A DNA stretch of 64,000 nt. Origin: Candidatus Pantoea formicae. Its GTDB lineage: Bacteria; Pseudomonadota; Gammaproteobacteria; Enterobacterales; Enterobacteriaceae. Position numbers and translations under genes: made by a program. The notes under the pieces are model-generated. The model was given only the letters and a program-made list of their open reading frames with translations. It did not search any database and was not told the origin of the DNA. This document shows, piece after piece, positions 1 to 8,164 of the stretch. Within the stretch, counting starts at the first letter, position 1, and every line of letters starts with the position of its first letter. The stretch lies in contig NZ_VWXD01000008.1 of NCBI RefSeq assembly GCF_011752625.1, forward strand, positions 1 to 64,000, given 5' to 3'.

Positions 1-153
1 CGCATACACTATAACCAGAGTCGTCCCCATTCTGCGCTGGGCTGGATGACCCCATTCGAATTCGCCGAAAAATCTGCCGGTTGCCAGAATAAGCAACCAA
101 CCTGAAGCCGGTTATTCCTGATTATGCATGGATCATATTCGGGGTCAGGGTCA
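1..153 (+). mobile_element. 3' end of an IS3-family insertion sequence
   Basis: The first 105 bases encode the C-terminus of an IS3-type transposase (reading RIHYNQSRPHSALGWMTP, a typical OrfB ending). A short tail then finishes in GGGGTCAGGGTCA. The same sequence, about 93% identical, recurs at 56590-56743 at the end of a nearly complete copy, which sets the right boundary at 153. The rest of this copy lies outside the window. It is on the same strand as the second copy, so the two are direct repeats. Confidence 0.85.
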
Positions 154-165
154 AAATTAATAACT

Positions 166-411
166 TTATTTTAAAAACCTGACACCCTCAGGGGCAGTTT
201 TTTTACTCATGCAAAATACACACTCGGTAAGGTGCCAGTAATGGTTCTGAGTCATAACATATTGAGATGCCGCTTGTGCAGAAACAAACGAACCGAGAAA
301 AAGCCTTTTCTCTCTTGCTGGTAACATCGGACATTCTCCACGGTGCAAAGTGCAACGCCCATCAATTTCCGGTGCACTTATAGTGTAAAATTGAAAATCA
401 AAACTTGTCAT
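166..411 (-). CDS. Small cysteine/histidine-rich protein (81 aa)
   Basis: The protein has no family name I can give with certainty. It carries a His-x3-Cys pair (LHRGECPMLP), an FLGSF motif and a C-terminal C-x2-C, a spacing that suggests a small zinc-binding fold. The 78-residue protein at 47338-47574 has the same layout (LHARGCVC...KFLGSA...CRLC), so the two are paralogues. It sits right beside the IS end and reads toward it. The function is unknown; metal binding is inferred only from residue spacing. Confidence 0.6.
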   Translation of the reverse strand: MTSFDFQFYTISAPEIDGRCTLHRGECPMLPAREKRLFLGSFVSAQAASQYVMTQNHYWHLTECVFCMSKKTAPEGVRFLK

Positions 412-826
412 GTAACCTCTTCTTAAAGTAGGATAAGATAAGGACTATGCAACCTAATGACATGAAGAAACTGCCAGTGGCAAGAAATAGTAATTGTAGA
501 GAACTCATTTTTCATCTAATTCTAGTCGTAATATAAAATCAGTTTTTAAATTGATTGTCTTATATTCAGATTTGAGAGATTGATCCACAAAAAAAGGTTG
601 GTAGACGTCTCTCAAGATTCATACAGCTTGGTTCATTAACAATGACTTGTTGTAGAAATGCGGCATTCGCTAAAAAAAGGGACGAGTTAACCTCGGGCAA
701 TTGCTTATATATGAGCACTTTATTACGCTTCGTTTAAAAATATCGCTCAGCATTTTTATTATCTGTGTGAACATTTTTCGGATGTTGTGCCAGGCTTGAA
801 GACACCTGAACACAACGGAGAGTGAG
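412..826. other. AT-rich intergenic region
   Basis: No coding frame with plausible start, ribosome site and length is seen on either strand. The segment just before the gene at 827 contains a good ribosome-binding site (CGGAGAGTG ahead of ATG) and must hold its promoter. Confidence 0.5.
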
Positions 827-1219
827 ATGAATAAAATTGCCTGGGCAGCGATGATGTTGCCTTTAAGCTTCGGGGCCTATGCTGAAACTGGCGGATTCGA
901 AGCGGGGAAAATCCCACCTACGCAGCATAAAGAAGATGCTGGCTACAAAGGATCGGAGGACACCGCAGAAACGCCAGTGAAGCTCATCAAAGACTTCAGA
1001 CCAAGTGGCTACGCTACGCTGGAAGGCTATATTGTTAAAAAGGTCGAGGGCGATACCTATCAGTTCCGTGACAGCACAGGGACTGTAAACATCGATGCAC
1101 CTCCCGCTGCTTTCAGAGGCAAAACCTACAATGCTGAGGATAAGGTCCGCGTCAGCGGTAAAGTCTCTGGCAAAGGCGAAAGTGCTCTTCTCAAAGTTAC
1201 ACGGATAGATGAACCTTAA
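827..1219 (+). CDS. YgiW/YdeI-type OB-fold periplasmic stress protein
   Basis: This 130-residue protein has an N-terminal signal peptide ending near AYA (residue 19) and a mature BOF (bacterial OB-fold) domain. The sequence GYIVKKVEGDTYQFRDSTG followed by a basic strand and VRVSGKV is typical of the YgiW/YdeI/NirD family. E. coli and Salmonella members are periplasmic proteins linked to tolerance of peroxide, acid or antimicrobial peptides. No operon partner lies beside it. A ribosome site (GGAGAGTG) precedes the ATG. The family is clear; the stress it responds to here is not. Confidence 0.88.
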   Translation: MNKIAWAAMMLPLSFGAYAETGGFEAGKIPPTQHKEDAGYKGSEDTAETPVKLIKDFRPSGYATLEGYIVKKVEGDTYQFRDSTGTVNIDAPPAAFRGKTYNAEDKVRVSGKVSGKGESALLKVTRIDEP

Positions 1220-2250
1220 TTAGCATACGAGAGGCCCTGCTGCAGTTCTGGGCAGGGTTGAGCAGCCTCACAAAAGTCAAAACTAAATGACTAAATGTTT
1301 ATCCACAAAAACTTTTACTTCCCAGCCTAAAACTATCCGCTCACCGGATAATTTCATTAAGACTTTCAATTAGCGCCCTTTCTTCCTGCCAGATGCCTTG
1401 GATTACATAATGGCATAACTGTTACTCAATCACTGCTAATCTGACTGTCCAAACTGAATACGTGATTTTGATTGTTAAACGTGCTACGAAGGGAGAGAAA
1501 ACTTCAATCACTAAAGCCGAATAGTTTAAAGTGTCAGGGCTCTGTCCGTTTAGGATCAGCTGTCACAAAAAATAGCTATAAACTTAAATAATATTTAATC
1601 ATTGCTCAATCTCACCGCTTCGCATGCAATCCCACTATTCCGGTCTAAAATAATTTCATCGCTACCACTTTCCTGTGATATCGATAAAACTCCGTTTGAT
1701 CATTATTCGCACTGTTTGTGCAAGCCCGGCTCGCCACCAGCTCCGGGCTTTCCTTTTAAATGGGTGTTCCTCATATGCCTATGTTTTTTATCCTGTAGTA
1801 AATTTATAACAAGCATATTGCAAGGTTTTAAAGGGGTTATCAGCATCAGAAATAGTTTACAGACAGTGAGCGCTTTGCATCAACTGATGAGGATTTAGCC
1901 TTTTAATAGAATTCTTTCCGTACCAGTGCATTTTGTAAGCGTGAAGTGAACTACTTGAACTGACCGTTAGACAATGAAAATGTTGTATGGGATTCTGTTT
2001 TCAGGCAGTTACCTTATGCACAACAACATTAATTTCAGAGTCGCTACTGCTTGGCGGCTGATTTTGTGTACGCACGCGTCAATAGTGGAATCATTGCTTA
2101 CAGTTGAATGCTTGGTGTCTCAAACCAGAAACTACGATTGTCACCCCACAGTTTCCCGCAATTCACTCACTCGCAGTGCGATCTTTTTTCATTCATGGTC
2201 TACATTTGTCTGTAAATGAAATGCCTCCTTTAACGAGAAAACAGGTCCAT
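1220..2250. other. Intergenic region with one intrinsic terminator
   Basis: No convincing gene was found. A terminator-like hairpin (AGCCCGG / CCGGGCT followed by TTCCTTTT) sits near 1723-1758. A perfect DnaA-type 9-mer (TTATCCACA) is at about 1301-1309. Longer open frames at 1602-1898 and 1974-2219 have poor composition and no ribosome site. Confidence 0.4.
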
Positions 2251-2343
2251 ATGAGAAACCTGACGATTCCTGCAATAACTACTGTGCTTTTGCTATCAAT
2301 AATTTTTCTGGTACTGGCACAATGGATTTCCATGATGTGGTAA
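2251..2343 (+). CDS. 30-residue single-pass membrane peptide, copy 1
   Basis: The frame starts with MRNLTIPAITT, continues with a run of about 15 hydrophobic residues and ends in tryptophan. The peptide at 5851-5943 has exactly the same length and the same opening (MRYLIIPAVTT), hydrophobic core and final Trp, so this is conserved coding sequence rather than chance. A weak ribosome site (ACAGGTCC) precedes the ATG. A strong terminator follows at 2399-2436. Size and topology resemble small enterobacterial membrane peptides, including type I toxins. Function is unknown; I do not recognise a named family. Confidence 0.6.
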   Translation: MRNLTIPAITTVLLLSIIFLVLAQWISMMW

Positions 2344-2398
2344 AACGTCTTATCATGGCTGCACAATAAAAAAGATAAATGTTTATTAGACACTCTCC

Positions 2399-2436
2399 GC
2401 ACAGGCTGAACTCAAGGGCATCCTGTGCTTTTTTTT
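2399..2436 (+). terminator. Intrinsic terminator of membrane peptide 1
   Basis: The stem GCACAGG/CCTGTGC is followed by eight T. The flanking sequence (AGACACTCTCCGCACAGG) resembles that of the hairpin-like sequence at 7508-7545, and a terminator in the same place lies at 5996-6032. Confidence 0.75.
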
Positions 2437-2754
2437 ATAATGCCTGTACAGTTCATTAAAAGGCTATTTTCATGCTGTAAACGCTCGCGTCGAATCAATT
2501 CAGTTAATGGCATAGGATCACCCACCCGAAATGAGTTATCACACGTTGTGAGCGTCTGTCTTTTGATCTCTCCGGTACCCCAGACTGAACCACCTACTTC
2601 CAGTCATTATTTAACGTCAGGACATCAACTGATCTCACACTTTATTGCCGCTTCGCTAGCGTTTAATCAGTTCCAGTCTATTTTCAATAGGTCGCCTTTT
2701 ACTTCCCTGTGTAGACGACACAACTCTTGTTGGAAATGTTTGGCATAAATTGAT

Positions 2755-2794
2755 GCCGCCCGGGTGACTGGACTCTCCCGGGCATTTATTTTCT
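2755..2794 (+). terminator. Second hairpin terminator in the same locus
   Basis: The stem CCCGGG/CCCGGG is followed by CATTTATTTT. The preceding sequence (GGCATAAATTGATGCCGCCCGG) resembles the one before the terminator at 7635 (GGCATACCTTCTGCCGCCCGG), which suggests the whole locus is duplicated. Confidence 0.5.
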
Positions 2795-2797
2795 GCA

Positions 2798-3100
2798 TCA
2801 GATTGGCGAACTTTCTTGCCCTCTTATGACTAAGACCTCATGCGTCACAACACCTACAATAGCTACCTCTTCGAGCAAATCTTCTTCCAGAATTAGTCCT
2901 TCATCCGTTATTACACGGTGCGGATTTTTGTAAAAGTTCCCCCACTCATACATCCCTGACATATCCAGCAAAACAGTATCCCCATCTCCCGGTCGGAGTT
3001 GCTCATCAATAATGCAGGTTCGCCCCTGAAACTCGACCACATAACATGTTGAGCTTGTGGGCACTAACCGCTGCAGAGGATTTAGTAAAAATGTCATCTC
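2798..3100 (-). CDS. Small protein translationally coupled to umuC (100 aa)
   Basis: The start codon overlaps the umuC stop as ATGA (MTFLLNPLQR...), so it is very likely translated together with umuC. A longer frame upstream overlaps umuC and is not needed. The sequence holds LRPGDGDTVLLDMSG, a GD-containing strand reminiscent of the S24/LexA-like beta domain, but I see no Ser-Lys catalytic pair. As the third gene of an SOS operon it may modulate Pol V or simply be co-regulated. No function can be assigned. Confidence 0.7.
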   Translation of the reverse strand, partial: EMTFLLNPLQRLVPTSSTCYVVEFQGRTCIIDEQLRPGDGDTVLLDMSGMYEWGNFYKNPHRVITDEGLILEEDLLEEVAIVGVVTHEVLVIRGQESSPI

Positions 3101-4356
3101 GCAACGGGCAGGTCCGACAAACGGGTGGTATAGGCCGGCGACAGCATTTCCCGCTTCATAGCCCATGCCTTCTGCACGCCTTGTCCTGCAAACCATAATT
3201 TCCCCTTTCCACTCTGGTTAAGGCCGTCAACAACGCGCATCAGCGCTTCACTGTTTGCCTGCGGCTTGAATTCATCAAAGAGATTGAGCCGGGAAACGCC
3301 CTGGCTGTAAAAGTCCCCGAGCATAACGCCGGCTTTCATAAAACGGCACCCATCCAGCCAGATGCGGTCCAGTGACTCCATGGCCACACGCACGATGTCC
3401 CTCGTGTCATTTGAGGGTGTCATCAGCGTGCCCATAGCTTGGTTACCGTAAAATGTCTCGCCTACCGCATGTGGACTGGTGCGCACAAATACGGCTATCT
3501 GTCTGCAGTACTGCCGTTCACTTCTCAGTTTTTCAGCCGCCCGCTCTGCGTAGGCACACACCGCCTGGCGCATATCCTGATATTCCGTAATGCGGGAACC
3601 AAACGATCGTGAGCACACAATCTGCTGCTTCGTGGGTGCAAACTCCTCAAGTCCTAGGCAGGGTTCGCCGCGCAGCTCCCGGACGGTTCGCTCCAGTACG
3701 ACGTTGAAGTGTTTACGGATGATATAAGTGCTCTGCTCTGACAGGTCTTTGGCGGTGACGATGCCCATCGCATTCAGCTTCTTGCTGATACGGCGGCCCA
3801 CACCCCAGACATCCTCAACATTTACCAGGGCCATAAGCTTTCGCTGGCGATCAATATTCGACAGGTCCAGCACCCCACCCGTCTTCGTCCATTTTTTTGC
3901 CGCGTGATTGGCGAGTTTGGCCAGCGTCTTAGTGGGCGCGATGCCTACACCCACGGTCAGATGCGTCTCCTGCTTAACGCGGGCACGAATCAGACGGCCG
4001 TAATCCTCCAGCACGTGGCAGTTACGAACACCTGTCAGGTCCAGAAATGCCTCATCGATTGAGTAAATCTCAACGTACGGCGCCATATCCTCGAGCGTGG
4101 TCATGACCCGGTTGCTCATGTCGGCATAAAGGGCATAGTTCGAGCTGAACACCTGCACTTTATGCCGTCGGAACTCGTCTTTAAGCTTAAAGTAAGGCGC
4201 CCCCATGGGAACATTGATGGCCTTGGCCTCTGCAGACCTTGCGATGACACAACCATCGTTATTACTGAGCACCACAACAGGCTTGCCGCGCAGGTCAGGA
4301 CGGAACACCGTTTCGCAGCTGGCGTAAAACGAATTCACATCCACGAGGGCAAACAT
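3094..4356 (-). CDS. umuC: DNA polymerase V catalytic subunit UmuC
   Basis: This is a Y-family translesion polymerase of 420 residues (E. coli UmuC has 422). It begins MFALVDVNSFYASCE with the metal-binding Asp of the palm. The second catalytic motif YSIDEAFLDL is near residue 100, followed by the thumb/HhH region (VEDVWGVGRRISKK) and little-finger domain. It acts with UmuD'2 and RecA at stalled forks to copy damaged DNA with low fidelity. The gene overlaps umuD by one base (TAATG) and the downstream small gene by four (ATGA), giving a three-gene operon under the LexA box at 4797. Confidence 0.97.
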   Translation of the reverse strand: MFALVDVNSFYASCETVFRPDLRGKPVVVLSNNDGCVIARSAEAKAINVPMGAPYFKLKDEFRRHKVQVFSSNYALYADMSNRVMTTLEDMAPYVEIYSIDEAFLDLTGVRNCHVLEDYGRLIRARVKQETHLTVGVGIAPTKTLAKLANHAAKKWTKTGGVLDLSNIDRQRKLMALVNVEDVWGVGRRISKKLNAMGIVTAKDLSEQSTYIIRKHFNVVLERTVRELRGEPCLGLEEFAPTKQQIVCSRSFGSRITEYQDMRQAVCAYAERAAEKLRSERQYCRQIAVFVRTSPHAVGETFYGNQAMGTLMTPSNDTRDIVRVAMESLDRIWLDGCRFMKAGVMLGDFYSQGVSRLNLFDEFKPQANSEALMRVVDGLNQSGKGKLWFAGQGVQKAWAMKREMLSPAYTTRLSDLPVAR

Positions 4357-4778
4357 TAGCGACCCATCGTCTTAATGGAATGTCTTACCACGCCGAAGAT
4401 TTCAAACTGGTCCGGATCGGGTATGGGAATAATAGCGTGTGCCGCATTCATCGGCTTCAGGTGCAGGAAAGGTTTGAGCATCAGCTGTTTGACCGTGAAC
4501 TCTCCGGAGATCGCAGCAACGATGATGTCACCCTGCTCCGCTTTGACAGAACTGTCGACCACCAGCATATCGCCATCGTTAATCCCGCCTTCAGTCATGG
4601 AGTCGCCGCTGACCCGGATAAAATAGGTCGAACTGGGATGACTGACCAGCAGGCTATTGAGGTCAAGCCGCTGTTCAACATAATCCTGTGCCGGTGACGG
4701 GAAACCACAGGGCACGCGGGCAATGAAAAGCGGCAGCTCTAGCACGGCGCGGATTTCCGCGGGTCTGAAAAACTCCAT
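4356..4778 (-). CDS. umuD: DNA polymerase V accessory subunit UmuD
   Basis: The S24-family self-cleaving protein has 140 residues from the start MEFFRPAEI. The cleavage site Cys24-Gly25 (ARVPCGFPSP), catalytic Ser60 (VSGDSM) and Lys97 (FTVKQL) are all at the E. coli positions, so RecA-stimulated conversion to UmuD' should work. A longer frame reaching 4823 would run across the LexA operator and is rejected as the start. It is the first gene of the SOS operon with umuC. Confidence 0.97.
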   Translation of the reverse strand: MEFFRPAEIRAVLELPLFIARVPCGFPSPAQDYVEQRLDLNSLLVSHPSSTYFIRVSGDSMTEGGINDGDMLVVDSSVKAEQGDIIVAAISGEFTVKQLMLKPFLHLKPMNAAHAIIPIPDPDQFEIFGVVRHSIKTMGR

Positions 4779-4796
4779 AATGATGATCCTGATAAT

Positions 4797-4816
4797 TACT
4801 GTATATATAAACAGTA
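4797..4816 (-). promoter_or_regulatory. LexA (SOS) box of the umuDC operon
   Basis: TACTGTATATATAAACAGTA matches the CTGT-N8-ACAG LexA operator almost perfectly and sits 19 bases ahead of the umuD start. Tight LexA repression and late SOS induction are expected. Confidence 0.93.
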
Positions 4817-4823
4817 ATTGCAA

Positions 4824-5615
4824 ACAGCACGATCGATCAAGTCGCCCGATGCGTCTTTTTGAGAAAGCGTTGGTAAGAAAGGTAATTTAACCGGGAAGTG
4901 CGGGAAGGTAAGTATGGCTGACCGGAGGTGCGTTAAGCGAAATTGCGCGCGAACCTGATGAAATTTCCCCCCGATAAAATTCCAGTTCAATCACAGCCGC
5001 TTCGGTTAAGTACCTTAAAATTGCATTGATATCCAGTCATTTAAATGACTTACTGGAAATTACTGGAGCTTTATCGCTTTTTTTAACACATCCTACCACT
5101 CTGCGTTAATTGTTCTAAGGTATGTGTGCCAGTCATTAACTGGCAGCACAGCAAACAGGATGCGTTTCAATCGAGAGAGACATTCCTTGGCCACTGCTTT
5201 TAGCCCGCTTTATGCGGGCTTTTTTTATACTCATCAGCCCGATACCACCCTAAACTCAAAATGAAAATTTTCCCGTTATCTGACAGAGACCTCTTGAGAA
5301 TTTTCGGTTACAAATCAACCTCCAGAGTGGTTGGACAATCAATTGAGCAGCGTTACCGCACCTAAGGTCCCCCTCTCTTTTTACCCTGTGTAAAAGCCAG
5401 CAAATTAAAAATACGGCTCCGCTTTTAGATAGGTGTGAAGTGCACTAAACTTTGCGAGAAAAGTATGTGCTCAAGGACGTGAAAATGAAGTGTTACGCTC
5501 TGTGGGTGATTGACTATCACGGCAGTGCGTCCATTTCGTTGGGATGACGAATGGCATATACCGGCTTTTAAACAGCCCACCTGTTCTGATGCAATCAATT
5601 TCACTGGGGTGACTT
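4824..5615. other. Intergenic region with an orphan terminator
   Basis: I see no protein gene here. A strong plus-strand terminator lies at 5202-5226 with nothing coding upstream of it. This leaves room for a small RNA of roughly 80-120 bases ending there, but no clear promoter was found. Confidence 0.35.
5202..5226 (+). terminator. Orphan intrinsic terminator
   Basis: The stem AGCCCGC/GCGGGCT with a TTTAT loop is followed by seven T. There is no annotated gene upstream on this strand for over 500 bases, so it may end an unannotated small RNA. Confidence 0.7.
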
Positions 5616-5708
5616 ATGGATGTTTCACCAAAATTCGTTGTCGTACTGAATGTTGTGGCCATTGCAGTGTTAGTAATAGGCTTGTCGAAGCATCTGAACT
5701 GGTTCTGA
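5616..5708 (+). CDS. Second type of 30-residue membrane peptide
   Basis: This short frame begins MDVSPKFVVVLNVVAIAVLV, has one continuous hydrophobic segment (about residues 8-23) and ends SKHLNWF. A GGGGTG ribosome site precedes the ATG. It lies 142 bases upstream of the second copy of the other 30-residue peptide. I do not recognise the family. Support is limited to ribosome site, topology and context. Confidence 0.4.
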   Translation: MDVSPKFVVVLNVVAIAVLVIGLSKHLNWF

Positions 5709-5850
5709 AATGCCTGACACTGCGTCTTGCAGGTACGAAACTTCAGGGTAATTCGTTGCTAAGAAGGTTCTTCGGCTCAACGATTGTTAATGAACGCAGA
5801 AGGGTGTCATCGATTCAAATTCTTGTGTTCAGACTGACAGGAGATTGAAT

Positions 5851-5943
5851 ATGCGATACCTGATCATACCAGCCGTCACGACAATGTTAGTTATGATAAT
5901 TGTGTTTCTGGCACAAACCCATTGGGGATCCACGCCCTGGTGA
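5851..5943 (+). CDS. 30-residue single-pass membrane peptide, copy 2
   Basis: It begins MRYLIIPAVTTML, carries a hydrophobic stretch to about residue 21 and ends in STPW. Length and start match the peptide at 2251-2343. The ribosome site CAGGAGATTGA is excellent. A terminator follows at 5996-6032. A single-pass inner-membrane peptide is predicted; the role is unknown. Confidence 0.65.
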   Translation: MRYLIIPAVTTMLVMIIVFLAQTHWGSTPW

Positions 5944-5995
5944 CTCGACGCACCCGGGCGGGTAAAAAAAATAAAAAAGCAGTTGTCAGCACTCT

Positions 5996-6032
5996 GCATG
6001 AACTGGACTTAATTCTGGTTCATGCTTTTTTT
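5996..6032 (+). terminator. Intrinsic terminator of membrane peptide 2
   Basis: The stem GCATGAAC/GGTTCATGC is followed by seven T. It stands in the same place relative to the peptide gene as the terminator at 2399-2436. Confidence 0.75.
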
Positions 6033-6073
6033 GTCAGAGCATCACTCCCTGCGAACTTAAAGATCTTATCGGC

Positions 6074-6307
6074 TTAGCCATTTGGATTGAAGAGCTGGAA
6101 CACCCGTTCCTCACCCTCCCTGGTAGAGATGTCGCGGAATGTCGTCGTATGCATCTCGATCCACTTGTTTGCGGCGCGTAACGTGTAGTGCCAGTTGAGT
6201 CGTTCAAGCTCTCTGACGAAGTCAGCGGTGCTGATTGTGTAGCGCCCAAGTGCATCGCGTTTTACCGCCTGCCTGAAGGCCATCAAAATTTCGTAGTCAC
6301 GTGGCAT
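6074..6307 (-). CDS. Small SOS-regulated protein (77 aa)
   Basis: The protein has a conserved look (STADFVRELERLNWHYTLR, then ANKWIEMHTTTFRDIS) and I recall close relatives in enterobacterial prophages and plasmids without a firm function. A near-perfect LexA box lies only 16 bases upstream of the ATG, so it should be damage-inducible. The overlapping frame at 6034-6255 is a shadow. Confidence 0.75.
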   Translation of the reverse strand: MPRDYEILMAFRQAVKRDALGRYTISTADFVRELERLNWHYTLRAANKWIEMHTTTFRDISTREGEERVFQLFNPNG

Positions 6308-6323
6308 TTTACGCCCCTAATAA

Positions 6324-6343
6324 TACTGTTTGTGCATACAGTA
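6324..6343 (-). promoter_or_regulatory. LexA (SOS) box upstream of the 77-aa gene
   Basis: TACTGTTTGTGCATACAGTA fits CTGT-N8-ACAG with extended TA ends. It is placed to cover the promoter of the gene at 6074-6307. Confidence 0.9.
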
Positions 6344-6689
6344 TTATTGAGTTAGGTAGGCGGTTCAAGCCGTTCCGTTTAGATGTTTGGAAGGAGGTTG
6401 ATTGTTAGAGTAATTTAAGAGCAGACTAGGTTTCGAATGGGGAGAGGCTGGAAAACGAAGGACATAAATGTGCCGCTATTGGCTCGCAAGACTGTCGATG
6501 ACAATGTCTTTAATCATTTCATTCGCATAGCCCAAGAAAACAGAGGATATCGTAATCATCCAGCCTTAAGCCAACTGTCCTGAACAAATGAACTATGCTG
6601 AGTAGTCGTGTACTAAATGGCATGGCATAACAGAACTGAGGCTCACAAGTCCTCATTAACTAACTAAACGACAACAAGGATTTTGATTT

Positions 6690-6902
6690 ATGGATGATGT
6701 GGATTTGGCTCAGGAACGTGAAGAAGCGCATTTAGCGGCCTCTTTGTCTGCCCGTAAGCCGCGCCTGGTAAGCCGAAATGGTAACTGCATCTGGTGCACT
6801 GATGAGCCGATAGTAGCTAATACTGCCTTCTGTTCCGCTGAGTGTGGCGAGGACTATCATAAGCACCAGCGTGAAATGAAGCAGAGAATAACTGGTGAAT
6901 AA
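6690..6902 (+). CDS. TraR/DksA-like zinc-finger protein
   Basis: The 70-residue protein has an acidic N-terminal helix (MDDVDLAQEREEAHLAASL) and a four-cysteine zinc ribbon (CIWCTDEP, then FCSAECGEDY). This is the usual build of the short TraR/DksA-like proteins carried by phages and conjugative elements. Such proteins can bind the RNA polymerase secondary channel and mimic DksA plus ppGpp. It stands alone between SOS-type small genes and probably came with phage or plasmid DNA. Confidence 0.8.
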   Translation: MDDVDLAQEREEAHLAASLSARKPRLVSRNGNCIWCTDEPIVANTAFCSAECGEDYHKHQREMKQRITGE

Positions 6903-7200
6903 ATATCTTGAGAAGAATTCATCAGAAACACTAACATTCACCTGTGTTGCTTATCACAGGTTATCTGCCATGCGATTCAAAAGCACTATCGTTAAGGCGA
7001 TGCTTCACTGCCAGCAGGAATGATGTCGCATTGAACGGTAAATATTCTGGTAAGCGACTTTATGCCCTATGGAAAGGGCTTAATTGGGTTTGACCAAAAT
7101 TAAAATAAAAAATTAATTTAACTGATGAACTTTGACAGATTAAATATTAATTCTACGCTTAATTAGCAACATATCGTTGCATTACCATGGGAAGGAAACA

Positions 7201-7371
7201 ATGAAAAATTTATTAGGCGGGATGTTCATCGTAGCGAGCTTGATTACACTGGCCGGATGTCAGCATGAAAGCCCTGCGGTAGGTAACGATGGCCGCCCAC
7301 ATGCCCCAAGTAATGAGTCGGTACCTGGTGGGCCATTAGGTAAGGGCCCGGTCGGACAACCACAGAGTTAA
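7201..7371 (+). CDS. Small lipoprotein (56 aa)
   Basis: From the ATG at 7201 (ribosome site GGGAAGGAAACA) the protein has a short signal peptide with a lipobox LAGC at about residues 17-20. A Gly/Pro-rich tail follows (GGPLGKGPVGQPQS). The 8-codon extension upstream has no ribosome site. Ser at +2 of the mature protein would be compatible with outer-membrane sorting, but here +2 is Gln, also outer-membrane compatible. No named family is recognised. Confidence 0.72.
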   Translation: MKNLLGGMFIVASLITLAGCQHESPAVGNDGRPHAPSNESVPGGPLGKGPVGQPQS

Positions 7372-7545
7372 TACAGACCCTTTGACTACAGTGCTTACCG
7401 TATGAGTGTGTTTGTTATGCAGGAAAAGCCAACTTCCCTACTTTGGTGATTCGACTCATCATTACAGGCCAGAAATAATTATAAAAGATTATCAAGACAC
7501 ACTCCCCACAGACTGCAGTTAAAAGCAATCTGTGCTCTTATTACT
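7372..7545 (+). pseudogene. Decayed third copy of the 30-residue membrane peptide locus
   Basis: After the lipoprotein gene, the sequence reads PLTTVLTV in one frame and VFVMQEKPTSLLW-stop in another. This parallels the PAVTTMLVM...IVFLAQTHW...PW of the peptide at 5851. The post-stop sequence (TGGTGATTCGAC) nearly equals that of the 5851 copy (TGGTGACTCGAC), and a weakened hairpin (CACAGA/TCTGTG) follows at 7508. This reads as a frameshifted relic. The call is from comparison by eye. Confidence 0.45.
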
Positions 7546-7634
7546 TTCGGTTTGGCAATTTTTCAGTTGCATACTAAGCTGGTCACGTTCCCGTTCCCAA
7601 CGGGACGCCATCAATTTAAGGCATACCTTCTGCC

Positions 7635-7661
7635 GCCCGGAAATCCATCCGGGCTTTTTTT
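7635..7661 (+). terminator. Intrinsic terminator
   Basis: The stem GCCCGG/CCGGGC is followed by seven T. It resembles, with its upstream flank, the hairpin at 2755 in the first peptide locus. Confidence 0.7.
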
Positions 7662-8164
7662 CTTCCACCTTGTTGGCTAACCACGACCATGATGCAGTTC
7701 ATCACTACCGTCCTTTTGCTGGTCTTTAAAGGATATAGTGGCTGCCGACTACACGCTCGATAGCAATTACCTAAAGTCTACACTGATTTATTTTAAATGA
7801 TTCATGTCTTATTTTAACAGGTTTTTCTTGATAGATGAGTGCAATACCTTCCTGAAAAGTAACACTCCTCCAATAGCAACGATTTAGTGTATTTTGCCAC
7901 CGCTGCCATACTCCTAAAACCACTGTGGTTTAGTCCAGTTTCCCACTGTCCATCTCGATAATAAAAACTGCCAAATTAATTGACCAGACTAAAAATTGTC
8001 TTCAAAGACAACTGTTTGAGACATGAAAAAGCAACCCCTATTCAGTTAAATGACCAACTGACAATTCGCCTAACAAAAATCATTTTTATGAAAGTTCATT
8101 GGGATATTATCCCCTTTATTTAGACATCGGAAGAAAGATATTAAACCACTCACTTGGAAATGAC

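Noticed and set aside
1602-1898. 98-codon frame
   Set aside because: It spans a terminator hairpin, lacks a ribosome site and resembles no protein.
2425-2748. 107-codon frame after the first terminator
   Set aside because: It begins within the terminator T-run and has no ribosome site or recognisable sequence.
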